Below are positions 1 through 7,194 of a DNA stretch of 64,000 nt, one piece after another. The stretch covers positions 1 through 64,000 of the forward strand of contig NZ_QLLY01000025.1 of assembly GCF_003259365.1 (NCBI RefSeq), written 5' to 3'. Made by a program: the position numbers and the translations under genes. The stretch comes from Streptomyces sp. PsTaAH-137 (GTDB lineage: Bacteria; Actinomycetota; Actinomycetes; Streptomycetales; Streptomycetaceae). Position 1 is the stretch's first letter; each line of letters starts with the position of its first letter. The notes under the pieces are model-generated. The model made no database searches. It had not been told where the DNA came from and was given only the letters and a program-made list of their open reading frames with translations.

Positions 1-212
1 CCCGGTGGCCGCTTCTCGCGCAGTTCCCCGCGCCCCTGGGTCGTTCTTCACCCGCGGCCCGGTGGCCGCTTCTCGCGCAGTTCCCCGCGCCCCTGAAGGC
101 TGCGCTTCGCGCGCCTTCCCCCTTGGGGCCGCGCCCCATCTCAGCTGATGAGATGCCGCACGAAGTGCGCATCTCAGGGGCGCGGGGAACTGCGCGAGAA
201 GCGGCCACCGGG
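1..212. repeat. Three exact 37-bp copies of a Streptomyces intergenic repeat, two direct and one inverted
   Basis: Identical 37-bp copies lie at 1-37 and 58-94 in the same direction, and the exact reverse complement lies at 176-212. The core is GGGGCGCGGGGAACTGCGCG, which recurs in altered form at 3917-4036. Copy 2 and copy 3 could pair as a 37-bp stem around an 81-nt loop that holds the hairpin at 150-175. The block lies just past the stop codon of the ABC ATPase gene and probably includes its terminator. No gene is visible in 1-214. Confidence 0.85.
150..175. terminator. Hairpin shared with the aceB terminator
   Basis: The arms GAGATGCCGCAC and GTGCGCATCTC pair around a GAA loop with one bulged base. 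A near-identical hairpin forms the core of the terminator at 8833-8901. It sits inside the loop of the long inverted repeat at 58-212, downstream of the ABC ATPase gene, so termination is its likely role. Confidence 0.6.
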
Positions 213-214
213 CG

Positions 215-907
215 TCAGTCGGCGATGCTCCCCACGTCGGCCGAGGCCAGGCGTCCGTCCGCCATCTCTACGACCCGGTCGGCGACAGCCAGGTGCGCCC
301 GGTCATGGGTGACCAGCACCGTCGCGGCCCCCCGCGCCCGGGTGAGCCCGGACAAGAGATCCAGGATCGCGGCACCCCGGTCGTGATCCAGCGCGCTGGT
401 CGGCTCGTCGACGAGGAGGACCTTCGGGTCGTTCATGAGGGCCCGCGCGATATTGACCCGCTGCCGCTGCCCGCCGGAGAGCTGATGCGGCCGGCGGTGG
501 GCCTGGGCGCCGAGCCCGACGTCGTCCAGCAGCTCCACGGCCCGCCCCCGCACATCGCGCCCGCGCCGCCCGCCCAGATGAGCCATCACCTGAAGCTGCT
601 CCAGCGCGGTGAGCGACGGCAGCAGATTGGGCTGCTGGAAGACGATGCCGATGGCGGCACGGCGCAGCGCGGCGGCATCGGCCCGGCTCAGCCCGGTCGC
701 CGCGACACCCCCGACGAGCACCCGCCCGCGATCCGGAGTGACGAGCGTGGCGGCGACGGCGAGCAGGCTGGACTTGCCGGACCCCGACGGCCCGACGACG
801 GCCGTGAGCCCGCCCGCGGGTACCGACAGGCTCACCCGGTCCAGGGCGGTCAGCCGCCCGTCCCCGTCCGGATACGTCAGCGTGATGTCGTCGAGCAGCA
901 GGGTCAT
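215..907 (-). CDS. ABC transporter ATP-binding protein (LolD/MacB type)
   Basis: This 230-residue nucleotide-binding subunit hydrolyses ATP to drive the FtsX-type permease encoded just upstream. Walker A is GPSGSGKS near residue 38, the signature is LSGGQRQRV near 140, and Walker B is VLLVDEP shortly after. The length is normal for this class. The start ATG at 905-907 begins MTLLLDDITLTYPDG and overlaps the permease stop by 4 bp, so the two are translationally coupled. This frame stays open upstream into the permease region, but the family N-terminus begins at this ATG. The pair lies opposite a two-component system, and such neighbours often control these exporters. The substrate cannot be read from sequence. 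Confidence 0.93.
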   Translation of the reverse strand: MTLLLDDITLTYPDGDGRLTALDRVSLSVPAGGLTAVVGPSGSGKSSLLAVAATLVTPDRGRVLVGGVAATGLSRADAAALRRAAIGIVFQQPNLLPSLTALEQLQVMAHLGGRRGRDVRGRAVELLDDVGLGAQAHRRPHQLSGGQRQRVNIARALMNDPKVLLVDEPTSALDHDRGAAILDLLSGLTRARGAATVLVTHDRAHLAVADRVVEMADGRLASADVGSIAD

Positions 908-1971
908 CGGGCACTTCCGAGCGCGGTGAGGGGATCGATGGCGGTGATCCGCCGGATGGACAGGGCGGCGCCGACGGCGCCGAGGACGGTCATCACGACG
1001 GCCGGGCCGACCGTCGTCAGCGGCTCCATCACGAACGGCACGCTGTCCGGCACGAACGCCCCGATGAGCGCGGCGAGTCCGGTACCGAGGGCACTGCCGC
1101 CGACCAGCATGACGACGGCCTGCCCGAGCGCGTCCCGCAGCAGATGCCCGGTGGACGAACCCAGCGCCTTCAGGACGGCGATGTCGCCGCTGCGCTGAAT
1201 CGTCCAGACGGTGAAGAACGCGCCGATGACGAGCGCCGAGATGACGAAGAGGAAGCCGCGCATCAGTTGCAGCGAACCGTTCTCGGCCTGGTAGGACCCT
1301 ATGGCTTCGAGGGCGCCGTCGACGGTGGTGGTGTCGGTCCCGGCCGCCCGGTCCGCGCCCGCGAGGTCGGCGCCGGACGCGGTGGACAGAGCAATGACGG
1401 TGGCCGTGGCCCCGCCGGAGCGGGTGAGCCGCTGCCAGTCGCCGAGGTCGGCCCAGACGACGGGAGTGTGGCTGTAGGAGTCGTCGCCGGAGACGGCGGA
1501 GACGGTGAGCTTCCCGCCGCCGAGCACGAGCGTGCCGCCCGCGCGCACCCCGAGTTCCCGCGCGGCCTTCTGCGACAGGACGGCGGTGCCGGGCGCCGTG
1601 GCGTCGGGCGCGAGACCGGAGTCCGGCCGCACCCCGAACACGGAGACGGCGGCCGTCCGGCCGCCCGCCGCCGCGTTGAGCGTGCGGATGCCGAGCGGCT
1701 CGGCGCTGTGCACGCCCGGCCGTCCGGCCAGCTCCCGCCACTGCTTCTCGGTGACGGTCGAGCCGGTGAAGGACACCGACTGGCCGTCGGCGGGACGCGC
1801 GAACGCGATGTGGTCGGCCGGCAGTGCCGTCAGCGCGGACGTGTTGTCCCGCGCGAGCCCGGCGGTCAGCCCCGACAGCAGCCCCACCAGCAGCGTGATC
1901 AGTACGATCACGGCGCCCATCAGGGCGAACCTGCCCCGGGCGAACCGTAGATCTCTCCATGCGACGAACAT
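904..1971 (-). CDS. FtsX-family ABC transporter permease
   Basis: This is a 355-residue membrane subunit of the MacB/FtsX class. One N-terminal helix (residues about 15-37) is followed by an extracytoplasmic region of roughly 190 residues and then three C-terminal helices (from about residue 230), the usual FtsX layout. The chosen ATG at 1969-1971 begins MFVAWRDLRFARGRF, the typical start of these permeases. A longer open frame upstream would run into the divergent promoter. It overlaps the ATPase gene by 4 bp. The two proteins probably export a peptide, lipid or antibiotic, or act in envelope remodelling, but the sequence does not distinguish these. Confidence 0.9.
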   Translation of the reverse strand: MFVAWRDLRFARGRFALMGAVIVLITLLVGLLSGLTAGLARDNTSALTALPADHIAFARPADGQSVSFTGSTVTEKQWRELAGRPGVHSAEPLGIRTLNAAAGGRTAAVSVFGVRPDSGLAPDATAPGTAVLSQKAARELGVRAGGTLVLGGGKLTVSAVSGDDSYSHTPVVWADLGDWQRLTRSGGATATVIALSTASGADLAGADRAAGTDTTTVDGALEAIGSYQAENGSLQLMRGFLFVISALVIGAFFTVWTIQRSGDIAVLKALGSSTGHLLRDALGQAVVMLVGGSALGTGLAALIGAFVPDSVPFVMEPLTTVGPAVVMTVLGAVGAALSIRRITAIDPLTALGSAR

Positions 1972-2053
1972 GCCGTCCACAGTGCGGCCCGGCGGCCCGC
2001 CCGGGCATCGCGCCACAGCACACTTCACCCGAATCGAAGGGCGCAGCCGGCTT

Positions 2054-2069
2054 TCAACCTTTCGGTTGA
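2054..2069. promoter_or_regulatory. Palindrome in the divergent promoter of the ABC and two-component genes
   Basis: TCAACC and GGTTGA form perfect 6-bp arms around TTTC. The site lies 38 bp before the kinase start and 82 bp before the permease start. It is a natural candidate operator for the NarL-type regulator encoded at 3292-3918. The palindrome is seen; the regulator assignment is inferred. Confidence 0.5.
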
Positions 2070-2107
2070 CCGCTTCGAGGGATTGCCTCCGTACGCTGGT
2101 CAACGGT

Positions 2108-3295
2108 ATGGATCCACGCTCCCTCACCCCCGCCCTCCGCGTCCTGCGCCTGTGTCTGCACCTGCTCACGGCGGGGCTGCTCGCCCTCGTCGTCGTACGC
2201 GCCCTGACCGGGCGGACGGCCGAACCGGCCGCGGCGGTGGTGACGGCGGCCGCGGCGATGGGCGCGGTGTACGCGGCCGGGCCGCTGATCCCGGCCGTCC
2301 GCTCCACGCGCGCGGGCGCCGCCTGCTGGCTCGCCGTGCTCGGCGCGGTGTGGGCGGTGCTGCTCGCCCTCTCCCCCGACGGCCTGTGGCTCGCCTTCCC
2401 GCTCTACTTCCTCCTCGTCCATCTGCTGCCCGCCCGCTGGGGCGTGCCGGCCGTGGCGGTGGCGGCGGGCGCGGCCATCGCCTCGTACGTCGGTCATGGC
2501 GCGCCGCTCAACGCGGGCGCGTTCATAGGGCCGCTGATCGGCGCCGCCGTCGCCGTCGCGACCGTGCTGGGCTACCAGGCCCTGTACCGGGAGAGCGAGA
2601 GCCGGCGGCGGCTCATCGAGGAGCTGATCGCGACCCGGGCCGAACTCGCGGACGCCGAGCGCACCGCGGGCACCCTCGCCGAACGCGAACGGCTCGCCCG
2701 CGAGATCCATGACACCCTCGCCCAGGGCCTGTCCTCGATCCAGCTGCTGCTGCGTGCGGCGGGGCGTGATCTGCCCGCCGGTTCCCCTGCCGCCGGCCAC
2801 ATCGAGCGGGCCAGGGCGACCGCCCAGGACAATCTCGCCGAGGCCCGCCGTTTCGTACGGGCGCTCAGCCCGCCCGACCTCGACCACGGCTCGCTGGCCG
2901 GCGCCCTGGAACGGCTCTGCGCGACCGCCCCCAGCGTCAGCGCCCGCTTCACGACGAGCGGCACCCCGCTCGCGCTCCCCACCCCGTACGAGGTGGCGCT
3001 GCTGCGGATCGCCCAGTCGGCGCTCGGCAACACGGCCCGGCACGCGCACGCGCGCCGCGCGGAGATCACCCTCAGCTTCATGGAGACCTCGGTGGCCCTC
3101 GACGTGGTGGACGACGGCGTCGGATTCGACCCTGAACGGGCCGTCACCGGCGACGGCGGGGACGGCGGGTTCGGGCTGCCCGCGATGCGGGCGCGGGTGC
3201 GGGCGCTCGGCGGCACGTTCACCGTCGAGTCGGCGCCCGGCCAGGGCACGGCGGTCGCCGTCACCCTGCCGCTGCCCGCCGGGGGTGCCGCGTGA
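2108..3295 (+). CDS. NarL-type sensor histidine kinase
   Basis: This 395-residue membrane kinase would autophosphorylate on histidine and pass the phosphate to the next gene product. Four or five hydrophobic segments fill residues about 15-145. A short linker leads to a HisKA_3 domain with the H-box REIHDTLAQGLSSIQLLL (about residues 198-215), then a HATPase domain with the N-box segment around LGNTARHAHA and the G-box DDGVGFD. The ATG at 2108 is chosen because the hydrophobic N-terminus follows at once. The stop overlaps the regulator start by 4 bp. The gene is divergent from an FtsX-type ABC exporter, which suggests control of that exporter. Confidence 0.93.
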   Translation: MDPRSLTPALRVLRLCLHLLTAGLLALVVVRALTGRTAEPAAAVVTAAAAMGAVYAAGPLIPAVRSTRAGAACWLAVLGAVWAVLLALSPDGLWLAFPLYFLLVHLLPARWGVPAVAVAAGAAIASYVGHGAPLNAGAFIGPLIGAAVAVATVLGYQALYRESESRRRLIEELIATRAELADAERTAGTLAERERLAREIHDTLAQGLSSIQLLLRAAGRDLPAGSPAAGHIERARATAQDNLAEARRFVRALSPPDLDHGSLAGALERLCATAPSVSARFTTSGTPLALPTPYEVALLRIAQSALGNTARHAHARRAEITLSFMETSVALDVVDDGVGFDPERAVTGDGGDGGFGLPAMRARVRALGGTFTVESAPGQGTAVAVTLPLPAGGAA

Positions 3296-3918
3296 TCCGG
3301 CTGCTGCTCGCCGACGACCATCCCGTCGTACGGGCCGGGCTGCGGGCCGTCCTCGACGCGGAGCCGGACTTCGAGATCGTCGCGGAGGCGGCGTCCGCCG
3401 AAGGGGCGGTGGCGCTGGCCGCTTCGGAGCGGGTCGACGTGGTGCTGATGGACCTTCAGTTCGGGGCCGGGATGCACGGCTCGGAGGCGACGGCGCTGAT
3501 CGCGGCGGCCGACGGCGGGCCGCGGGTCCTTGTGCTCACGACGTACGACACCGACGCGGACATCCTGGCGGCCGTGGAGGCCGGGGCCTCCGGGTATCTG
3601 CTGAAGGACGCGCCGCCGGAGGAACTGGCGGCGGCCGTCCGCACCGCCGCCGCGGGGCGCTCCGCGCTGGCCCCGGCCGTGGCGCTCCGTCTGATGGACC
3701 GGATGCGGGCGCCCGCCGAATCGCTGAGCAAGCGGGAGCTGGAGGTGCTGCAACTGGTGCGGGACGGGCTGTCGAACGCCGAGATCGCCCGTCAGCTGTT
3801 CCTGAGCCAGGCCACCGTGAAGTCCCATCTGGTGCACGTCTACGCCAAGCTGGGCGTCGACTCCCGCACCGCGGCGGTGGCCGCCGCCATCAATCGGGGC
3901 TTGGTTCGTCCCCGCTAG
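3292..3918 (+). CDS. NarL/LuxR-type response regulator
   Basis: This is a 208-residue regulator with a receiver domain and a C-terminal LuxR helix-turn-helix. The acidic pair is in LLLADDHPVVRAG, the phospho-acceptor Asp is in VVLMDLQFG (about residue 53), the conserved Thr is in LTTYDTD and the Lys in YLLKDAPP. The HTH begins at LSKRELEVLQLV (about residue 143). The start is GTG at 3292, overlapping the kinase stop, so the pair is cotranscribed and coupled. Its probable target includes the divergent ABC genes through the palindrome at 2054-2069. Confidence 0.95.
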   Translation: MIRLLLADDHPVVRAGLRAVLDAEPDFEIVAEAASAEGAVALAASERVDVVLMDLQFGAGMHGSEATALIAAADGGPRVLVLTTYDTDADILAAVEAGASGYLLKDAPPEELAAAVRTAAAGRSALAPAVALRLMDRMRAPAESLSKRELEVLQLVRDGLSNAEIARQLFLSQATVKSHLVHVYAKLGVDSRTAAVAAAINRGLVRPR

Positions 3919-4036
3919 GGGCGCGGGGAACTGCGCGCTCAGCCACGACGAGAGCCGCGGACGCATGTGCACGGCCCATGAGCAGACGCGTCTGCGGCCT
4001 ATTTGTGGCTGGTCGCGCAGTTCCCCGAGCCCCTGG
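3917..4036. repeat. Imperfect inverted pair of the GGGAACTGCGCG repeat
   Basis: The left copy (about 3917-3949) and the inverted right copy (about 4004-4036) are diverged versions of the Streptomyces repeat also seen at 1-212. They sit between the convergent response-regulator and Usp-like genes, where a bidirectional terminator is expected. The right arm runs into the last codons of the Usp-like gene. Confidence 0.7.
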
Positions 4037-4277
4037 CGGGGCGCAGGAGCGCCCTCAGCTCGGCTCGGGGCACCTTGCGCACCGGGACAGCCGCGATGCG
4101 GTCGGGCCAGCGGGAGTACAGCTTCTCGCCCTCGGGCGGCTCCCAGGCCACGACGGCGAGCAGCGGCCGGCCCGACCCGCGGGCCTGGTCCACGGCGGAG
4201 CGCACCGCGGCGAGGCTCGCCGGGGAACCGCTCACCCCGACCACCACCCGGCCGGCCCGGAACCCGTCGTCGTACAT
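3999..4277 (-). CDS. Short UspA-like universal stress domain protein
   Basis: This is a 92-residue protein beginning MYDDGFRAGRVVVGVSGSPA, which matches the first strand and loop of UspA domains (vVGvDGSpaS). The segment AAVRSAVDQARGSGRPLLAVVAW matches the first helix and second strand. A normal Usp domain has about 140 residues and a C-terminal nucleotide-binding GxxGxxS motif, which is missing here. The protein is therefore either a minimal form or a truncated remnant. The last ten or so residues (GSGNCATSHK) are encoded by the intergenic repeat. It is divergent from the MocR regulator gene. Confidence 0.7.
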   Translation of the reverse strand: MYDDGFRAGRVVVGVSGSPASLAAVRSAVDQARGSGRPLLAVVAWEPPEGEKLYSRWPDRIAAVPVRKVPRAELRALLRPARGSGNCATSHK

Positions 4278-4340
4278 CGCACGCCTCCTCTGCGCCTCCG
4301 GGCCACTTCTCCTCGGCCACTCGTCGAGTCTGTACGCTGA

Positions 4341-4362
4341 TTGGCCTGGACAGCAGGGCCAA
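4341..4362. promoter_or_regulatory. Inverted repeat in front of the MocR gene
   Basis: TTGGCC and GGCCAA form perfect 6-bp arms around a 10-bp spacer, 15 bp before the MocR start and in the promoter region shared with the Usp-like gene. MocR-type GntR proteins often control themselves and their divergent neighbour, so autoregulation is a fair guess. Confidence 0.4.
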
Positions 4363-4377
4363 TATCGGAGATGTGGC

Positions 4378-5847
4378 ATGGCGGGTGAAGCGGTGGTCCG
4401 CAGCATGGACAGTCTCGGCAGCCGCCGGCTCGCCGAGCTGGTGGCCGGGAGCACGGCCGGGCGGCGCCCCGGCTATCGCGCGCTCGCGCAGGGCGTGCGG
4501 ACGCTGCTGCTCGACGGGCGGATCCCGCTGCGCTCGCGGCTGCCCGCGGAGCGCGAGTTCGCGGCGGCGCTCGGGGTCAGCCGGGCCACCGTCACGGCCG
4601 CCTACGACCTGCTGCGGGAGAGCGGGTACGCGCACAGCAGGCGCGGCTCGGGGACCTGGACGGAGCTGCCGGAGGGCGCGCGGCCGACCAGTGTCCCCAC
4701 CCCGGCCGCCGGGGACGGCGTGATCGACCTGGCGATCGCGGCGCCGGGCGCGGTGGCCGAGGAGCTGACGGCCGCCTACGCGGCGGCGGCGCCGGACGTG
4801 GCGCGGCACGCGGCGACCCCGGGCTACCACCCGTTCGGCCTGCCGGAGCTGCGGGCCGCGATCGCCGGGCGGTACACGCGGCGGGGCCTGCCGACGCTGC
4901 CGGACCAGATCCTGGTCACGAGCGGCGCCCAGCAGGCCGTCTCGCTCACGCTCACTCTGCTGGGCAGGCCCGGCGACCGGATCGCGGTGGAGAACCCGTC
5001 CTACGCCAACGCCCTGTCCGTGATCCGGCGCCTGGGTCTGCGGACCGCTCCCGTGCCGGTGACCGACGAGGGCTGGGACGCCGACCTGTTCGGCGCGACG
5101 CTGCGGCAGTCGGCGCCCCGGCTCGCGTATCTCATCCCGGACTTCCAGAACCCGACGGGCCGTCTGATGCCGGCCGGGCAGCGGCAGCAGGTGATCGCCG
5201 CGGCGCGGGCGACCGGCACCTGGCTGGTCGTGGACGAGACGGTCGCGGACATCGGGCTCGACACCCCGACGCCCCCGCCGTTCGCGTCGCTGGCCGGGGC
5301 GGGCGGCGGTGAACAGATCGTCACCGTCGGCTCGTTGAGCAAGGGCCACTGGAGCGGGCTTCGGGTGGGCTGGGTGCGGGCGGGCACCCGGCTGATCACC
5401 GAGCTGACGGCACTGCGGGTGACCGCCGACATGTCGGGCTCGGTCCTCGACCAGCTGGTGGCGGGGCGGCTCATCGACCGCGAGGCCGAGGTGCTGCGCC
5501 GCCGGCTGCCGGTGCTGCGCGCGCAGCGCGACCATCTGGTGGCCGCGCTGGAGCGCGAATTCCCCTCCTGGCGCTGGGCGTTGCCGCCCGGCGGGATGTC
5601 GCTCTGGGTCGATCTGGGCCGTCCGGTCGCCTCGGCGCTGTCCCGGGCCGCGCTGCGGCGCGGGGTGCGGATCGAGGGCGGGTCACGGTTCGGCGCCGAC
5701 CCCGGGACGTTCGAGCACCGGCTGCGTTTCCCCTACACGCAGCCGGTGGACGTGCTCGACGAGGCGGTGCGCCGGATCGCGGCCGCCGTCGACGGCGGGC
5801 TCGGCGGCGCGGGCGACGAGCCGGGACGCCCGCACTGGGTGGCGTGA
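4378..5847 (+). CDS. MocR-family (GntR/aminotransferase) regulator
   Basis: This is a 489-residue fusion of a GntR winged helix and a fold-type I PLP aminotransferase-like domain, the MocR/PdxR architecture. The HTH spans about residues 35-100 and includes LPAEREFAAALGVSRATV. The PLP domain follows, with SGAQQAVSL, the segment LIPDFQNPTGRL and the expected PLP-binding Lys in VGSLSKGHWSGLRVGW. ATG at 4378 has GGAG at 4367-4370, seven bases ahead. Such proteins sense PLP or an amino-acid-like ligand. The inverted repeat at 4341-4362 is a possible binding site. It could regulate the divergent Usp-like gene or itself. Confidence 0.93.
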   Translation: MAGEAVVRSMDSLGSRRLAELVAGSTAGRRPGYRALAQGVRTLLLDGRIPLRSRLPAEREFAAALGVSRATVTAAYDLLRESGYAHSRRGSGTWTELPEGARPTSVPTPAAGDGVIDLAIAAPGAVAEELTAAYAAAAPDVARHAATPGYHPFGLPELRAAIAGRYTRRGLPTLPDQILVTSGAQQAVSLTLTLLGRPGDRIAVENPSYANALSVIRRLGLRTAPVPVTDEGWDADLFGATLRQSAPRLAYLIPDFQNPTGRLMPAGQRQQVIAAARATGTWLVVDETVADIGLDTPTPPPFASLAGAGGGEQIVTVGSLSKGHWSGLRVGWVRAGTRLITELTALRVTADMSGSVLDQLVAGRLIDREAEVLRRRLPVLRAQRDHLVAALEREFPSWRWALPPGGMSLWVDLGRPVASALSRAALRRGVRIEGGSRFGADPGTFEHRLRFPYTQPVDVLDEAVRRIAAAVDGGLGGAGDEPGRPHWVA

Positions 5848-5852
5848 CCGGC

Positions 5853-6146
5853 TCAGTTCGCCGACGGCGGCGCGGTGCCGAACAGCTCGACGGCGCCGCG
5901 CACTTGGGACAGCGCCCCGGACAGCGCGCTCACCGAGCCGATCGCCCCCGCGACCAGCAGCAGCGACCGCCGCAGCCGGGGCACCTCGGGCTGCCCGCCG
6001 CCCGCCATGGCGTCGAGCGCCGCGAGTTCGTCCTCGGCGATCCCCCGGTCGGCGAACTCGGCCGGATGGGCCGCGAGTTCACGACGCAGCCGGGACACGG
6101 CCGTGCGCAGCTCCGCAACCCGCGGATCCTCGTCGCTGCCCGTCAC
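5853..6146 (-). CDS. DUF5955-family protein
   Basis: This is a 97-residue protein of unknown function, beginning VTGSDEDPRVAELRTAVSRL. The N-terminal part is helical and charged, with a hydrophobic stretch (RRSLLLVAGAIGSVSAL) near residues 65-80. It resembles the small actinobacterial family DUF5955. The GTG at 6146 is preferred because GGAG lies nine bases ahead. An in-frame ATG at 6161 is the alternative. It ends 5 bp from the convergent MocR gene. No function is proposed. Confidence 0.7.
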   Translation of the reverse strand: MTGSDEDPRVAELRTAVSRLRRELAAHPAEFADRGIAEDELAALDAMAGGGQPEVPRLRRSLLLVAGAIGSVSALSGALSQVRGAVELFGTAPPSAN

Positions 6147-6294
6147 AACTCTCTGCTCCATGCTCCGCAACACAGCACTCCCCCTCGCACCTCGTCGTGC
6201 GTCTCCCGCTGTACCGCGCTCCACGGTGGTCAGTCGTGCAACTCGGTTGTGAGGCGGACCAGTTAACGCCAAAGGGGCCCGCCCGCGCCAGTCC

Positions 6295-6309
6295 GTTGCG
6301 CAAGGCAAC
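6295..6309. promoter_or_regulatory. TTGC-N5-GCAA inverted repeat upstream of the MobA-like gene
   Basis: GTTGC-GCAAG-GCAAC is a perfect 5-bp inverted repeat in the divergent region between the DUF5955 and nucleotidyltransferase genes. The same TTGC-N5-GCAA form occurs at 38347-38359 before a drug exporter. MarR-type regulators use sites of this size, but no regulator can be assigned. Confidence 0.35.
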
Positions 6310-6392
6310 TTCATTTGTCCGAACCGCCTCCGGGTCGCGCCGCACCGCGGGCCCGGGCCGCCGACGGAGCCGGTGTGCGGTATGCAGGGATC

Positions 6393-6995
6393 ATGACGAC
6401 GAAAGACACAGGCACGGTCGCCGGGCTGCTGCTCGCGGCCGGTGGCGGGCGGCGGCTCGGCGGCCGTCCGAAGGCCCTGCTGACCTTGGACGGCCGGCCT
6501 CTGGTGGAGCACGCCGTACGCGTCTTGCGCGCGGGGGGATGCGGGCCGCTGCACGTGGTACTCGGGGCGGCGGCCGACGGCGTACGGGAGCGGGCCGCGC
6601 TCGATGGGTGCGTGCTCGTGGACAACCCGGAGTGGGCGGACGGCATGGGTTCGTCGCTGCGGGCCGGTCTCGACTCGCTCGCCGCGACGGACGCGGCGGC
6701 CGCGCTCGTCCTGCTCGTCGACCAGCCGGGCATCGGGGCGGCGGCGGTGACCCGGGTCCGGGAGGCGTTCCGCTCGCCCGCGTCCCTGGTGGCGGCCGCG
6801 TACGACGGGGAGCGCGGGCATCCGGTGCTCTTCGGCCGTGACCACTGGGCCGGGATCGCCGCGAGTGCGAGCGGCGACCGCGGGGCACGCGCCTATCTCA
6901 AGGAGCACGCGGCGGCGGTGGAACTGGTGGAGTGCGGGGACATCGCCGAGGCGTACGACATCGACACGGAGGACGACCTCCGGCACCTTCGGTGA
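6393..6995 (+). CDS. MobA-like nucleotidyltransferase (MocA/CTP:molybdopterin type)
   Basis: This is a 200-residue NTP-transferase of the MobA/MocA class. The nucleotide-binding motif is LLLAAGGGRRLGGRPKALL at residues about 10-28, followed by EWADGMGSSLRAGL and the metal-site segment LLVDQPGI near residue 110. Family members attach CMP or GMP to the molybdenum cofactor or similar acceptors. ATG at 6393 follows an AGGGA site. Relatives often sit with xanthine dehydrogenase or purine-catabolism genes. Here the next gene is aceB, which fits glyoxylate arising from ureide breakdown, but no dehydrogenase is in view. The acceptor is not predictable. Confidence 0.88.
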   Translation: MTTKDTGTVAGLLLAAGGGRRLGGRPKALLTLDGRPLVEHAVRVLRAGGCGPLHVVLGAAADGVRERAALDGCVLVDNPEWADGMGSSLRAGLDSLAATDAAAALVLLVDQPGIGAAAVTRVREAFRSPASLVAAAYDGERGHPVLFGRDHWAGIAASASGDRGARAYLKEHAAAVELVECGDIAEAYDIDTEDDLRHLR

Positions 6996-7194
6996 AGGGG
7001 GTGGCACTCAGCGCCACGATCTGTCGACTCGGAGAATCTCGACATCAACAAACCATTGAACTTCCACGATGAGGAAACTAGTATCCACTGATCAGAAGGG
7101 CAGGTCCCCCGAAGCGGGGCCAGCAGCCGTACCCAGGCGCGCCCGGCACCCCGTGCCGACGCCCGCGCCCGCTCGCTGAAGGAAGTGACAGTTC

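Noticed and set aside
908..2023. Extension of the ABC ATPase frame upstream to about 602 residues
   Set aside because: The extra N-terminal sequence is Arg-rich and antisense-like relative to the permease frame. The family N-terminus begins at the ATG ending at 907.
7062..7076. IclR/AllR operator before aceB
   Set aside because: TTCC-N7-GGAA is too short and flanking bases do not extend the symmetry. It is noted only in the aceB entry.
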